64,000 bases of DNA. It comes from Clostridium rectalis (GTDB lineage: Bacteria; Bacillota; Clostridia; Clostridiales; Clostridiaceae). Location of the stretch: positions 179,680 through 243,679 of the forward strand of contig NZ_UYZZ01000005.1 of assembly GCF_900626095.1 (NCBI RefSeq), in the 5' to 3' direction. A program made the translations under genes and the position numbers. The notes below the pieces were generated by a model. The model was not told where the DNA came from, searched no databases, and worked only from the letters and a program-made list of their open reading frames with translations. Shown here piece after piece: positions 1 through 9,798 of this stretch (the stretch's first letter is position 1; every line of letters starts with the position of its first letter).

Positions 1-872
1 TTAATACCAAATTCTGTTATTTCATGAATAGAAGTATCTATACCATTTTCTATAAGTATATTTTTTATATATTTTGCAACACTTTCTGTGTTACCATATG
101 CAGATATATAAAATATCTCTACCTTTTTATTATTTTTCTCCAGCTTTCCTTTTGCCATTTCTTTATAAACATTTAAATATTTTTCTATATTATTTCCTGT
201 ATGAACAGGTCCATGGCTAGTTGCAATTAAATCTATCTTTAAATCTTTTATTTTATCTAAAGCAGCCAATACAAATTTTTTAAATGGATACATTATAACA
301 TTAAAATAATAACGTACTTGATCGTCATACTCCTCACTTTGTGCCATGATTACATCCTGTTTAGGTGAATAATGACACCCTAAAAAATCGCAACTAAATA
401 AAGCATTACTTTCTTTTATATATGTAAACATAGTATCTGGCCAATGAAGATTAGGTGCTTGAATAAATCGAAGTGTAGTGTTCCCAAGATTAATATCTTC
501 TGTTGCCAATTGTATTTCTATATCCTCATTTAATATATCTTTAAGATATATTGATGCAGCTCTTGAAGCCACTATTTTAGCATTTGGGTAATCCTTTATG
601 AGCTTTATCAAAGACCCTGTATGATCTAATTCAGTATGTTGTACAACTATATAATCTATCTCCTTACTTCCTATTACTTCCCTTATGTTATTTAAAAATT
701 CATCATAAAATCCATCTTTTACTGTATCTATTATTGCCACTTTATCATCATTTACTAAATATGAATTATACGTAGTTCCCATTTTAGTTTCCATAATAAT
801 ATCAAAAACTCTTAACTCAGGATTTTTTACCCCTATCCAGTATATATTATCCTTTATATTAATCTTTGCCAT
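1..872 (-). CDS. fprA: Flavodiiron protein (A-type flavoprotein), 3' end outside window
   Basis: Reduces O2 to water (or NO to N2O) with electrons from rubredoxin or a similar donor, a cytosolic defence of anaerobes. The 290 residues present show the metallo-beta-lactamase-like diiron domain with all ligands at family positions: H79, E81, D83, H84 (HTELDH), H143 (NLHWPDTM), D162 and H220 (TSHGPVHTG). A flavodoxin domain starts near residue 252 with the FMN phosphate-loop motif SAYGNTES. The ATG at 872 follows AGGAGGTATAGT. The reading frame is still open at base 1, so roughly the last third (rest of the flavodoxin domain) is missing. It lies 78 bp downstream of helD, but its own promoter can be read in that gap. 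Confidence 0.96.
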   Translation of the reverse strand, partial: MAKINIKDNIYWIGVKNPELRVFDIIMETKMGTTYNSYLVNDDKVAIIDTVKDGFYDEFLNNIREVIGSKEIDYIVVQHTELDHTGSLIKLIKDYPNAKIVASRAASIYLKDILNEDIEIQLATEDINLGNTTLRFIQAPNLHWPDTMFTYIKESNALFSCDFLGCHYSPKQDVIMAQSEEYDDQVRYYFNVIMYPFKKFVLAALDKIKDLKIDLIATSHGPVHTGNNIEKYLNVYKEMAKGKLEKNNKKVEIFYISAYGNTESVAKYIKNILIENGIDTSIHEITEFGI

Positions 873-919
873 ACTATACCTCCTTATTTTTTTTATATGC
901 TTTAATACTATTTTAATAC

Positions 920-948
920 ATTTTATTAAAAAGAAACATTATTTTCAA
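920..948 (-). promoter_or_regulatory. Sigma-A type promoter of fprA
   Basis: On the minus strand TTGAAA (943-948), a 17-bp spacer and TAAAAT (920-925) lie about 50 bp upstream of the fprA start. Good match to the vegetative consensus; assigned by eye. Confidence 0.6.
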
Positions 949-950
949 GT

Positions 951-3230
951 TTATTTTATTAGTTCAGATATTTCCTCAAAATAAAATATAAATTCATAAT
1001 GCAATGCCCTAGTTAAAACTGTATAAAGAATTTTTTTGTTTAATTCACTGTTTTTATAATTAGTATTACTACAATCATATATAATACTACAATCGAATTC
1101 TAATCCCTTCGTCATATATGATGGAATTATTATATTATTCTTTTCAATATATTTATCTGGATTTTTTACTAATTGCCACTGATTTTCACTATATTTCCTT
1201 AGATATTTATGTATCTTTTTGCATTCATCTAAAGTTTTTCCTATTATGGCTATATTATTCCTCCCATTATTTAATACCTTAGAAACTATTTCATCTACCC
1301 TTTCACAAAAATCCTTGTAAGTTTTTATCTGTTGTACCTTTACAGTATCCCCATGTCGCAAAACAGCTTTAGATGGTTTTATATTAATATTTTGCTTTTC
1401 TAAAACTCTACTGGCAAAATCTATTATTTCTATTGTAGATCTATAACTTTTTTCTAAATTAATATAATTAGCAGCACCATCAAATTCTCTTTTTATAACG
1501 CTCTCCCAATTTTCTATTCCTTTATAATAATAAATACCCTGTGCCAAGTCTCCAACAATAGTCATAGAATTATTTTGAACCAGTTTTTTTATAGTCCATA
1601 ATTCTAATTCATTATAATCTTGAGCCTCATCTACAACTATATGTTTAAATAAATATTTATTTTCCAGCCCCTGTACCTTAAACTTTAAATATAACCTAGG
1701 AGCCAAATCCTCACTATCAACTACCCCTATTTCTTTATTCTCTTTAACTGTCTTTATTATTCTATCTATAATTACATTATTAATATTATTATCTTGAAGT
1801 TTAATATAATTTAAAAAATCAATATATAAGTTACCACTATCTACTTCTTTCCAAACATCAAAATAATTATTAAACTCCTTTTTACACTCTATTTTTATTT
1901 CCTTTTTTCTTAAATCTCTTTCATCATATATATTAATTAATTTTTTTCTTCTCTCAATAGAATCCTCCATGACTTTTTTTACTCTAGCCACTTTATATTC
2001 ATAATAAAAATTTATTTTTTCAATTATATTTGCAATTTTTTCATCTATTTTTAAATTTAGATACCTTTTAATCTCATCTTTTCTTTGGTTCAAAGACATA
2101 TTAATAAGATCTTTAGTAAATAATCTTTCAATTTCTTTTTTTTCAAATAATAAATAATTCCCTGCCTTTATATCTTTAATCCTTTTACAGTCTTCTTTTT
2201 CTAAATAATTTATATATTTATCAATTAGTTCTTTAAAAAACCAACTTCCTTTAATCTTGCTTATAGATTCCACTTCATGTATATTGTCTAATTTCCCCTC
2301 TAAAATTTCCGCTAATTTACTATCCTTTGTAAGTATCTTACCTTTTATATTTAATATCTTACATACTATTTCCTCATAGGTAACTTGATTTATATGATCC
2401 ACCCCTAAATTAGGTAATACCTGTGATATAAATTCTAAAAATATTTTATTAGGAGCAATAATTAAAATTTCTTTTGCTTTAAGAGATTCTTTATACTTAT
2501 ATACTAAATACGCAATTCTATGTAATGCCACAGTAGTTTTTCCGGAACCTGCCGATCCTTGAACAATCAGTGGTTCATTTTTTTCACATCTTATAATAAA
2601 ATTTTGTTCCTTTTGTATAGTTGCTACTACATCTTTTAATTTATTGCTTACACTCTCCTCCAAATTAATTTTTAAAAATTCATCTGAAAGTACATTTTCT
2701 TCACCTGTGGTACCTTTTAAGATAATTTCATTAATCCCTTCATCAAAAGCATCTATAATAACTTTATCTTTAATAATAAATTTTCTTTTTAGATTTAAAT
2801 TACCACTTATAACTCCTATAGGTGCTTTATAATATGTTTCTCCAAAAGTTCCACTATAATATAAATCTGCTATAGGAGATCTCCAATCTATTACTTTTTC
2901 ATCTCCAGTAGTAATATCTCCTAATCCAAACTTTCCTATATAAAAACTCTCCTCTTCCCTTTTATATTCCTTAAAATCTATACGAGCAAAATATGGAGCT
3001 TTTATTGACTCACAGTACTTATTAAAATTTCTACTAGTTATTTTATACAATTTTTCACATGTTTCTAACTCTTGATTATATTTTCCCTTTGCTTGTTTTC
3101 TTAGCTGTTCAATTTTTTCTTTTAATTTATCATTATCATTTTTAGACTTTTTCATTTCATTTTCTATCCATATTAAGGTATCTTGCAAGTATTTTTCTTC
3201 ATACATCATATTTTGTTTATTTATGGACAA
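951..3230 (-). CDS. helD: HelD-like RNA polymerase-associated SF1 ATPase
   Basis: UvrD-family ATPase of the HelD type, known in Firmicutes to bind RNA polymerase and release stalled or post-termination complexes. A charged N-terminal coiled coil (first ~70 residues) precedes a VIDWRSPIADLYY segment, the Walker A box GSAGSGKTTVALHR (about residue 225), motif II VVDEAQDYNELE, and motif IV KSYRSTIEIIDFA; the C-terminal motifs (TRALHYEFIF) are present. The frame also contains an ATG at 3254, but I place the start at TTG 3230: a near-perfect SD (GGAGGTGA) lies 5-8 nt before it, and the ATG sits at the predicted transcription start. The product is 759 aa, normal for the family. Family assignment is firm; the exact role here is inferred. 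Confidence 0.93.
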   Translation of the reverse strand: MSINKQNMMYEEKYLQDTLIWIENEMKKSKNDNDKLKEKIEQLRKQAKGKYNQELETCEKLYKITSRNFNKYCESIKAPYFARIDFKEYKREEESFYIGKFGLGDITTGDEKVIDWRSPIADLYYSGTFGETYYKAPIGVISGNLNLKRKFIIKDKVIIDAFDEGINEIILKGTTGEENVLSDEFLKINLEESVSNKLKDVVATIQKEQNFIIRCEKNEPLIVQGSAGSGKTTVALHRIAYLVYKYKESLKAKEILIIAPNKIFLEFISQVLPNLGVDHINQVTYEEIVCKILNIKGKILTKDSKLAEILEGKLDNIHEVESISKIKGSWFFKELIDKYINYLEKEDCKRIKDIKAGNYLLFEKKEIERLFTKDLINMSLNQRKDEIKRYLNLKIDEKIANIIEKINFYYEYKVARVKKVMEDSIERRKKLINIYDERDLRKKEIKIECKKEFNNYFDVWKEVDSGNLYIDFLNYIKLQDNNINNVIIDRIIKTVKENKEIGVVDSEDLAPRLYLKFKVQGLENKYLFKHIVVDEAQDYNELELWTIKKLVQNNSMTIVGDLAQGIYYYKGIENWESVIKREFDGAANYINLEKSYRSTIEIIDFASRVLEKQNINIKPSKAVLRHGDTVKVQQIKTYKDFCERVDEIVSKVLNNGRNNIAIIGKTLDECKKIHKYLRKYSENQWQLVKNPDKYIEKNNIIIPSYMTKGLEFDCSIIYDCSNTNYKNSELNKKILYTVLTRALHYEFIFYFEEISELIK

Positions 3231-3262
3231 ACTAATCACCTCCACTGAGTTCATAAAATTAT

Positions 3263-3291
3263 ATTTTATCTTTAGGAAGTGATACTGTCAA
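3263..3291 (-). promoter_or_regulatory. Sigma-A type promoter of helD
   Basis: TTGACA (3286-3291) and TAAAAT (3263-3268) on the minus strand are separated by 17 bp. The implied transcription start is near 3256, which leaves the in-frame ATG at 3254 with essentially no leader and supports TTG 3230 as the real start codon. Confidence 0.75.
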
Positions 3292-3298
3292 CTATATA

Positions 3299-3335
3299 AA
3301 AGGTATACATTACCCCTCTATCAATGTATACCTTT
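3299..3335 (-). terminator. Hairpin terminator after the ECF S-component gene
   Basis: Perfect 13-bp inverted repeat (3299-3311 / 3323-3335) with an 11-nt loop, 24 bp past the stop of the gene at 3359. A short T-rich stretch follows on the minus strand. It also separates that gene from the helD promoter. Confidence 0.7.
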
Positions 3336-3358
3336 ATTTATTATATATTGATTACTTG

Positions 3359-3856
3359 TTATTTCTCATTTACTAAATTTAAAAATACTGTCTTTAATAA
3401 TATTTTTATTACATATAAAGCTATAAATCCATCTATTGTATGGTGTAATAATGATCCGATTCCTACAGTTATAAGTATCTTATCTAATGATATGCCAAAA
3501 GGAATAACTGCTAAAGCCTCTAATACACCATGTATAGGAGCTGTTATAAATACAACTTTTTTGTATTTAATACCATTTTTTAGCATATATCCACCTATAG
3601 CCCCAACAAAGGTATGCATAAAAGCTCTAGCTGCTATATAAGAACCCTTAGTCATTAAAAACCCAACACAAGAACCTACTCCTACTATTGCTGAAGCCTC
3701 GGGACCTAAAAACATAGATATAAATAAAGGAACATGAGCTGCAAGTGTAGCTGAAAAAGGTCCTATTTGAATAGCTAAAAAACCAAATGCCATAGGAATT
3801 ACTATTGACAGTGAAATAAGCAACGAAGTAAATACTATTTTTTTTATATTACTCAT
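3359..3856 (-). CDS. ECF transporter S component (vitamin-binding membrane subunit, possibly niacin)
   Basis: A 165-aa, almost wholly hydrophobic protein with about five to six membrane segments, the size and composition of the substrate-binding S subunits of energy-coupling-factor vitamin importers. The segments around PFSATLAAHVPLFISMF, the RAFMHTFVGAIGGYML stretch and the ITAPIHGVLEALAVIPFG stretch resemble clostridial S components often linked to niacin uptake. No ECF A/A'/T genes are nearby, as expected where a shared ECF module serves several S units. SD GGAGGG precedes the ATG. It is monocistronic with its own promoter and terminator. S-component membership is fairly secure; the substrate is only a suggestion, made slightly more attractive by a nicotinate phosphoribosyltransferase gene elsewhere in this window. 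Confidence 0.75.
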   Translation of the reverse strand: MSNIKKIVFTSLLISLSIVIPMAFGFLAIQIGPFSATLAAHVPLFISMFLGPEASAIVGVGSCVGFLMTKGSYIAARAFMHTFVGAIGGYMLKNGIKYKKVVFITAPIHGVLEALAVIPFGISLDKILITVGIGSLLHHTIDGFIALYVIKILLKTVFLNLVNEK

Positions 3857-3870
3857 ATATTTCCCTCCTG

Positions 3871-3890
3871 TATAGATATGTATAGATATG
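3871..3890. repeat. Tandem 10-bp repeat in the leader of the ECF gene
   Basis: TATAGATATG occurs twice back to back and is followed by the 12-bp palindrome ATGTATATACAT (3888-3899). It sits between the predicted transcription start and the SD, where a repressor could bind. Function is unknown. Confidence 0.6.
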
Positions 3891-3900
3891 TATATACATT

Positions 3901-3929
3901 AGTATACACTAGTTATATTCACTTGTAAA
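3901..3929 (-). promoter_or_regulatory. Sigma-A type promoter of the ECF S-component gene
   Basis: TTTACA (3924-3929), 17-bp spacer, TATACT (3901-3906) on the minus strand, about 45 bp before the start codon. Confidence 0.75.
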
Positions 3930-3942
3930 TATAAAACAATTT

Positions 3943-3980
3943 AAAAAAAATAGAAACATTCATTCCGAACATTTCTATTT
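3943..3980 (-). terminator. Intrinsic terminator of the gene at 4018
   Basis: Minus-strand stem of 9 perfect pairs (3948-3956 / 3972-3980), extendable inward by five pairs with two G-U wobbles, followed by a run of T residues (A-run 3942-3950 on the plus strand). Confidence 0.8.
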
Positions 3981-4017
3981 CTAAATTATTTTAACTATAT
4001 TTTTATCTTTATTTCTG

Positions 4018-4413
4018 TTAACACTTTGCATATTGTGGAATTCCAACCTGGAAAAATTCCCATTTACCATTTAACTTTTCATAACCTTTACAATATATAC
4101 AACCGGTTTCAAAATCATACCCAACTTTGTTAAGTTCTTCACGGTTTTCCTTAATATTTCTAACATCATTTAAATCTTCCACATTTATATCTAATATATT
4201 ACCTTTATTTGTTTCTACCTTAGCAACAAATTTAGGTAAAGCTAAATCCTCGTTCATAATATATATTAAATCTATTATCTTCAATGATAAACACTCTTCT
4301 AAAGAAAGCCTATCCCTGTATAAAGACCATCCTTGAGCAAGTGATGTGTAATCTCCTATTTTAAAAATACTATCCCCTATCATACATGATCTTACACTAT
4401 TTTTTATTACCAT
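4018..4413 (-). CDS. Hypothetical protein
   Basis: I do not recognise this 131-aa soluble protein. It begins MVIKNSVRSCMIGDSIFKIG and ends with a segment containing the CIYCKG cysteine pair and a terminal Cys, so a small metal site or disulfide is possible. No signal peptide or membrane segment is visible. The frame could begin seven codons earlier, but the ATG at 4413 has an ideal SD (GGAGGGG) five bases upstream. It is flanked by a terminator on its 3' side and about 200 bp without coding potential on its 5' side, so it appears to be transcribed alone. Real coding status is supported by the SD and terminator. Confidence 0.7.
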   Translation of the reverse strand: MVIKNSVRSCMIGDSIFKIGDYTSLAQGWSLYRDRLSLEECLSLKIIDLIYIMNEDLALPKFVAKVETNKGNILDINVEDLNDVRNIKENREELNKVGYDFETGCIYCKGYEKLNGKWEFFQVGIPQYAKC

Positions 4414-4592
4414 AAAAACCCCTCCATACAAATAATTAATTGCTGCATATCTTTTGTTTAGCTTGTCTTAATTATATCACCCTTGTTAAATATTTGTCAA
4501 TATAATTTATGAAAATTTCTGAATTTTTAAGACTTTAAAACTAATTATTCAATTTTGATAAATATGAAGTATTAAATTTACTTTTTCTTCTA

Positions 4593-4616
4593 TAATAATA
4601 ATAATAATAATAATAA
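4593..4616. repeat. (TAA)8 trinucleotide microsatellite
   Basis: Eight perfect TAA units directly beyond the terminator stem of the V-ATPase operon. On the minus strand this reads as T-rich DNA and may help the terminator. The surrounding 4414-4648 interval has no other recognisable element. Confidence 0.85.
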
Positions 4617-4646
4617 AGAAACCGAAGACTAATCCCTCGGTTTCTT
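4616..4646 (-). terminator. Terminator of the V-ATPase operon
   Basis: Perfect 10-bp stem (AAGAAACCGA 4616-4625 / TCGGTTTCTT 4637-4646) three bases after the ntpD stop, followed on the minus strand by TTTATTATT. The last gene of the operon ends here. Confidence 0.8.
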
Positions 4647-4648
4647 TT

Positions 4649-5293
4649 TTATAAATTCTCCTTTTCTTTCATCATACTCTTTACTTTCATAAGCCTTGTA
4701 AGATTTCCTCTTTCATTCTCATCTAATTTCATGACTATATACTTTATAGTTTCCTCTAACTGAGGTATGGTCATATATTCTAATGCATTTACTCTCCTTC
4801 TAGTTTTTTCAATTTCATCTGCCATAAGCTGGCAAGATTTTTCAATCTGTGCCAATTCTAATAGTTTTGGTAATATATCATACAACTTTTCTATAGCTCC
4901 ATCTAATTCCCCAGAAGTATTTACAAAACCATATGGAAATATACTTCCTTCATCCTCTGCCATCTTTCTTTTAAAATTCATAACAGGAACATTAACACTC
5001 ATTATATTCTTTTGTTCTATATCTAAAGTAATACTCTCTTTAGGATAAATTATGGCCTCCTCAAGAAACTGTGAGGACATTACTGCTCTTGCCATTACAA
5101 AATCTTCAAAAGACTTTTGTAACATTTCTTCAACACTTTTTCTTAATTCATTATTGTATTTTATTAAATCAATAAACCTTCTCATTAATTCATCTTGTTT
5201 ATCTTTTAATAGCTTATGACCCCTTGTAGCCGTTGATAGCCTCTTTTTTAACTTAGTGAGCTCCATTCTCGTAGGATTAACATTTAATTTCAT
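4649..5293 (-). CDS. ntpD: V-type ATPase subunit D (central rotor stalk)
   Basis: Subunit D forms the coiled-coil axle that couples the A3B3 catalytic head to the membrane ring. The 214 residues begin with the typical [19 protein letters not shown] and form two long helices predicted at the N and C termini around a short alpha/beta middle, the normal length for the family. It is the last of nine co-directional genes, 18 bp after ntpB, and is closed by a terminator. Assignment is secure from sequence and operon position. Confidence 0.96.
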   Translation of the reverse strand: MKLNVNPTRMELTKLKKRLSTATRGHKLLKDKQDELMRRFIDLIKYNNELRKSVEEMLQKSFEDFVMARAVMSSQFLEEAIIYPKESITLDIEQKNIMSVNVPVMNFKRKMAEDEGSIFPYGFVNTSGELDGAIEKLYDILPKLLELAQIEKSCQLMADEIEKTRRRVNALEYMTIPQLEETIKYIVMKLDENERGNLTRLMKVKSMMKEKENL

Positions 5294-5311
5294 AATTCTT
5301 CATCCCTTTAA

Positions 5312-6700
5312 CTATTTATCTTTATTATTGTCTTGGGGTAAGTATTTATCTAAATATTCATCTCTTATTCTCTTGAGCTCAGTCCTAGGCAAAATAGAAA
5401 GTAGCTTCCACCCTAAATTTATAGTTTCTTCTATTGTTCTATTAGTTTCAAAGCCTTGTGATACATATTCTTTTTCAAAGGCATCCCCAAACTTAGCATA
5501 CAGCTTATCTGTATCTGATAAGGCAGATTCACCCAAAATTACAGCCAATTCCTTCGCTTGTTTACCCTGTGCATACCCTGCAAATAACTGGTTCATAGTA
5601 TCTGCATGATCCTCTCTTGTTTTATCATTTCCAATACCTTTATCCTTTAATCTTGAAAGAGAAGGTAAAACATCAATTGGAGGCATAATACCTTTTCTAT
5701 AAAGTTCTCTACTTAATATTATCTGTCCTTCAGTAATATATCCAGTAAGATCCGGAATAGGATGAGTTTTATCATCTTCCGGCATAGTTAGTATTGGTAT
5801 TTGAGTTATAGATCCCTCTCTTCCTTTTATTCTCCCTGCCCTTTCATATATAGTAGATAAATCAGTATATAAATATCCTGGATATCCACGTCTTCCAGGA
5901 ACTTCTTTTCGTGCAGCTGATATCTCACGTAAAGCCTCACAGTAGTTAGTTAAATCTGTAAGAATTACAAGTACATGCATACCTTTAGTAAAAGCTAAAT
6001 ATTCTGCTGTAGTAAGTGCCATTCTTGGTGTAGCTATTCTTTCAATGGCAGGATCATTTGCTAAATTTACAAATAAAACTGATCTATCAATAGCCCCTGT
6101 CTTTGTAAAATCATCTATAAAAAATTGTGCTTCCTCAAATGTTATTCCAATAGCTGCAAACACAACAGCAAATTTAGAATCTGAATTTAAAACTTTCGCT
6201 TGTCTTGCTATTTGAGCAGCAAGTTGAGCATGTGGTAATCCAGACCCTGAAAATACAGGTAGTTTTTGTCCTCTAACTAAAGTATTTAAGCCATCTATAG
6301 CTGAAATTCCCGTTTGAATAAACTCTGATGGATAATTTCTTGCCACAGGGTTAATTGGGATTCCATTTATATCAAGACGTTTATCTGGAATAATTTTAGG
6401 TCCATCATCTTTAGGTCTTCCCAAACCATCAAAGACTCTTCCAAGCATATCTTCTGATACTGCTATTTCAAGAGGTTTTCCCAAAAATTTAACTTTACTT
6501 CCTTTCAAATTAATTCCAGATGATCCCTCAAAAAGTTGCACTAATGCCTTATCCTCATTTATTTCAAGTACTCTACCTCTTCTAATTTCACCAGTTTGTA
6601 TCTGAATTTCAACTAGCTCATCAAATTTTACATTTTCAACACCTTCTACAAGCATCAAAGGGCCAACTACTTCTTTTACTGTTCTATATTCTTTAAGCAC
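5312..6700 (-). CDS. ntpB: V-type ATPase subunit B (non-catalytic head subunit)
   Basis: The 462-aa B subunit alternates with A in the head. It has the beta-barrel N-terminal domain ([21 protein letters not shown]) and the ATP-synthase alpha/beta core ([21 protein letters not shown]), where the P-loop lysine is absent as expected for a non-catalytic subunit. The conserved nucleotide-interface stretch [25 protein letters not shown] is present. Start is GTG at 6700, placed inside the last codons of ntpA: the genes overlap by 8 bp (GTGCTTAA), with AAGGGGG as SD inside ntpA, implying translational coupling of A and B. Confidence 0.97.
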   Translation of the reverse strand: MLKEYRTVKEVVGPLMLVEGVENVKFDELVEIQIQTGEIRRGRVLEINEDKALVQLFEGSSGINLKGSKVKFLGKPLEIAVSEDMLGRVFDGLGRPKDDGPKIIPDKRLDINGIPINPVARNYPSEFIQTGISAIDGLNTLVRGQKLPVFSGSGLPHAQLAAQIARQAKVLNSDSKFAVVFAAIGITFEEAQFFIDDFTKTGAIDRSVLFVNLANDPAIERIATPRMALTTAEYLAFTKGMHVLVILTDLTNYCEALREISAARKEVPGRRGYPGYLYTDLSTIYERAGRIKGREGSITQIPILTMPEDDKTHPIPDLTGYITEGQIILSRELYRKGIMPPIDVLPSLSRLKDKGIGNDKTREDHADTMNQLFAGYAQGKQAKELAVILGESALSDTDKLYAKFGDAFEKEYVSQGFETNRTIEETINLGWKLLSILPRTELKRIRDEYLDKYLPQDNNKDK

Positions 6701-8471
6701 CTATAATTCCCCCTTTGCTAATTAGATCATCCATTTCATCTGTAAGATTACTCCATATATCATCTATATCATTCATATTTGATTCATCTATATACTTAGA
6801 CCTAGCTATCTTATCTCTAATTTCTAATGATAAAATATCTTTTAGATACACTCCTGCTTTTAACGCTTTCTCTGCCTCTTCTCCGAATTTTAATACAAGT
6901 TTTAACATCTTATATTGTTTAATTAATGAAGCATAAGTATCTACATCATTGAAAGCATTCTGTTGTAAATAGTCCTCTCTTAAAGATTTAGCAACCTCAA
7001 GTTTCAATCTATCGGATTCTGATAGAGCATCTATACCTACAAGTCTAACTATTTCCTCTAAATTTGCTTCTTCCTGTAAAAGAGCCATAGCTTTAATCCT
7101 AAGTTCTGTCCAATCCTCAGAAACATTTTCATCCATCCATTTTCCTATTCTATCTACATATAATGAATAAGAATTTAACCAATTTATGGAAGGAAAGTGT
7201 CTTTTATATGCAAGTTGAGAATCTAGTCCCCAAAAAACTTTTACTATTCTTAAAGTCGCCTGAGTTACAGGTTCAGATAAATCACCTCCTGGAGGTGATA
7301 CTGCCCCTATAGCTGTAAGAGCCCCTTCTCTTTCATCATCGCCTAAACATACTACTTTTCCAGCTCTTTCGTAGAAATCTGCAAGTCTAGATCCAAGATA
7401 AGCAGGATATCCTTCCTCTCCAGGCATTTCTTCAAGTCTTCCTGACATTTCTCTTAAAGCCTCTGCCCATCTTGAGGTAGAATCAGCCATTAATGCTACA
7501 GAGTAACCCATATCTCTAAAATACTCTGCGATAGTTATACCCGTGTATATAGATGCTTCTCTGGCTGCAACAGGCATATTTGAAGTGTTTGCTATAAGCA
7601 CAGTTCTTTTCATTAAAGGCTCCCCTGTTTTAGGGTCTTTAAGTTCTGGAAATTCATTTAAAACATCTGTCATTTCATTTCCACGTTCACCACAACCTAT
7701 GTAAACTACTATTTGAGCATCCGCCCATTTAGCAAGCTGATGTTGAACAACTGTTTTCCCACTACCAAAAGGGCCCGGTACACATGCAGTCCCCCCCTTA
7801 GTTACAGGAAAAAATGTATCTATAACCCTCTGTCCTGTAACCATTGGTTCGATTGGATTTAGCTTTCTCTTATAAGGCCTTCCTCTTCTAACTGGCCATT
7901 TTTGCATAAGAGTTAATTTTTCTTTTCCTTTTTCCGTCTCTACTTCTCCTATTACATCTAATACAGTATAATCACCCTCTTGCAAAGAAAGTAATTTCCC
8001 TTTTATTCCATAAGGAATCATTATCTTTTGTTCTATAATAGAAGTTTCCTTTACCACTCCTATTACATCCCCCGGATTTACTTCTTCTCCTATTTGTAAT
8101 GTAGGAGTAAAATGCCATTTTCTATTTCTATCTAAAGAAGGAACATCTATTCCCCTGGTTATAAAATCTCCAGCCTCTTTCTCTATTGCATCTAATGGTC
8201 TTTGTATTCCATCAAACATAGACTCTATAAGTCCTGGGCCAAGTTCTACACTAAGAGGTGCTCCTGTGGAAATTACTGGTGCACCTGGGCCAAGCCCTGA
8301 TGTTTCTTCATAAACTTGGATAGAAGCTTTATCCTCTCTCATCTCTATAATTTCTCCTATAAGACGCTGTTCTCCAACTCTTACAACATCAAATAGATTA
8401 GCTTCATCCATACTTTCAGCTATTACCAAAGGTCCCGAAACCTTAACAACTCTACCAGTCTTCAAGTCCAC
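6693..8471 (-). CDS. ntpA: V-type ATPase catalytic subunit A
   Basis: Catalytic ATP-hydrolysing or -synthesising subunit, 592 aa. Walker A GPFGSGKT is at residues 233-240 and the catalytic glutamate lies in GCGERGNEM (E262). The bulge domain specific to A/V-type enzymes occupies about residues 110-190. The frame opens with GTG at 8471; TTG two codons later is also possible because the GGTAGGTAGGTGG purine tract serves either. It follows ntpG by 12 bp and overlaps ntpB by 8 bp. Confidence 0.97.
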   Translation of the reverse strand: MDLKTGRVVKVSGPLVIAESMDEANLFDVVRVGEQRLIGEIIEMREDKASIQVYEETSGLGPGAPVISTGAPLSVELGPGLIESMFDGIQRPLDAIEKEAGDFITRGIDVPSLDRNRKWHFTPTLQIGEEVNPGDVIGVVKETSIIEQKIMIPYGIKGKLLSLQEGDYTVLDVIGEVETEKGKEKLTLMQKWPVRRGRPYKRKLNPIEPMVTGQRVIDTFFPVTKGGTACVPGPFGSGKTVVQHQLAKWADAQIVVYIGCGERGNEMTDVLNEFPELKDPKTGEPLMKRTVLIANTSNMPVAAREASIYTGITIAEYFRDMGYSVALMADSTSRWAEALREMSGRLEEMPGEEGYPAYLGSRLADFYERAGKVVCLGDDEREGALTAIGAVSPPGGDLSEPVTQATLRIVKVFWGLDSQLAYKRHFPSINWLNSYSLYVDRIGKWMDENVSEDWTELRIKAMALLQEEANLEEIVRLVGIDALSESDRLKLEVAKSLREDYLQQNAFNDVDTYASLIKQYKMLKLVLKFGEEAEKALKAGVYLKDILSLEIRDKIARSKYIDESNMNDIDDIWSNLTDEMDDLISKGGIIGA

Positions 8472-8483
8472 CTACCTACCTTC

Positions 8484-8798
8484 CTATAAAATATTCACTC
8501 CAACTGCTTTTTCTACATTATCACTAATCTTTTTCATTCCAATATTAAGTGAGCCCTGATTATTTGGAATGAGTATAATTGCAGGAAGCATTTCTCTACT
8601 ATACCTTTCGATTGTTTCCTGTATATCTTTTGCTATCTGTTCTGTTACAAATATAACTCCATAATTATTTGCTGCCATTTTATCTACTATTTTCCTTCCA
8701 TCTTCTTCATTTAAGACTGGAAACACATCTATTCCTATTGCTTTAAATGCTAAGATTGAATCCTTATCACCTACTACTCCTATTTTATACATAGACAT
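8484..8798 (-). CDS. ntpG: V-type ATPase subunit F (rotor stalk, NtpG)
   Basis: Small Rossmann-like subunit that binds subunit D in the rotor. The sequence [20 protein letters not shown], then [10 protein letters not shown] and PAIILIPN are family hallmarks; about 104 aa is normal length. I take the ATG at 8798 (a GTG directly before it is an alternative); the AAAGG SD lies inside the end of ntpC, and the two genes overlap by 14 bp, so translation is probably coupled. Confidence 0.94.
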   Translation of the reverse strand: MSMYKIGVVGDKDSILAFKAIGIDVFPVLNEEDGRKIVDKMAANNYGVIFVTEQIAKDIQETIERYSREMLPAIILIPNNQGSLNIGMKKISDNVEKAVGVNIL

Positions 8799-9786
8799 CA
8801 CGCAGCCTTTCCCTAATTATTTGTGGGTCTATATTATTTAATTTGCCAACCATAATTATTCTTATTATTTTTATTTCAGTTTCTTTAGCAAATATATACC
8901 CTATTAAAGGCTCAACTCCAAAACTAATATATTTTCCTTTTTTTACTTTATCCATAATATAATCTTCTGAAAGTTTTTCAAAATAACTTATATTTCCTGT
9001 CTTATTATATTCATCAAAACCCATTTTTACAATTTTTTCATATGGGGTATAGGATAGTTTATTACTTATGTTATCGATTGATTCTAATTGATAATTTAAA
9101 AATTCCTTTATATCTATACTTCCACCGTCTATTAATACATCTTCTAAAAATTTTCTAGACTTATTTTGCTTTTTAACCCTTAATAAAGTTTTAATGTTGG
9201 TTAAATCTATACTACTTTTAAAATACTCCCTTAAAAACTCTTCATCTATTATATTAGATTTATATATCATCTCTTTATACATAAAAGCATCTACTATAAT
9301 ATCTATTTTTTGAGGATCCTTTTCCTCTTCATACATCTTATTAGCCTCTTTAATAGATTCAAACATAAACTCATTTAATTCCTTATAATTATCTTCCTTA
9401 AACATTTTCTTAAGATTATTAATATCTATGGTCCCTACAGGTATCATTAAATACGATAAATCTTTATTAAGCTTTTCATCCTTTAGTAAAACCTTAATGT
9501 TATGATAATCATATCTAACCGCCATAATATCTATTAATGATTTTTCAGGACTTATACTATACATTAATTTATATAATCTTTTTAATTCATCACCTAATAA
9601 AATCTCATAATCCTCTGCTCTTTTAATATTAGACATGTAATTAGAGTATTCAGTTTCTCCAAGAATTTTTAATGCTTCCTCTGCTGAAGAACTATCAATC
9701 ATCCTTTCAATCTTAGATCTATCAAGGAGTTTAGTTTCAAGTACCCTAAGTCTAGAAATAGCATGGGTAAACTGCAAATGATCCAT
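8785..9786 (-). CDS. ntpC: V-type ATPase subunit C (rotor-ring adaptor)
   Basis: The 333-aa, all-helical subunit C connects the D/F stalk to the proteolipid ring. It begins [21 protein letters not shown] and carries the family's repeated helical pattern, including [14 protein letters not shown] (here as [17 protein letters not shown]) and a C-terminal [17 protein letters not shown] segment. The start has a strong AGGAGG SD. It lies 12 bp after ntpE and overlaps ntpG. Confidence 0.94.
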   Translation of the reverse strand: MDHLQFTHAISRLRVLETKLLDRSKIERMIDSSSAEEALKILGETEYSNYMSNIKRAEDYEILLGDELKRLYKLMYSISPEKSLIDIMAVRYDYHNIKVLLKDEKLNKDLSYLMIPVGTIDINNLKKMFKEDNYKELNEFMFESIKEANKMYEEEKDPQKIDIIVDAFMYKEMIYKSNIIDEEFLREYFKSSIDLTNIKTLLRVKKQNKSRKFLEDVLIDGGSIDIKEFLNYQLESIDNISNKLSYTPYEKIVKMGFDEYNKTGNISYFEKLSEDYIMDKVKKGKYISFGVEPLIGYIFAKETEIKIIRIIMVGKLNNIDPQIIRERLRDVYV

Positions 9787-9798
9787 ATAACTAACCTC

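Noticed and set aside
4593..4616. Phase-variable repeat
   Set aside because: It lies outside any reading frame or promoter spacing, so copy-number change would not switch a gene.
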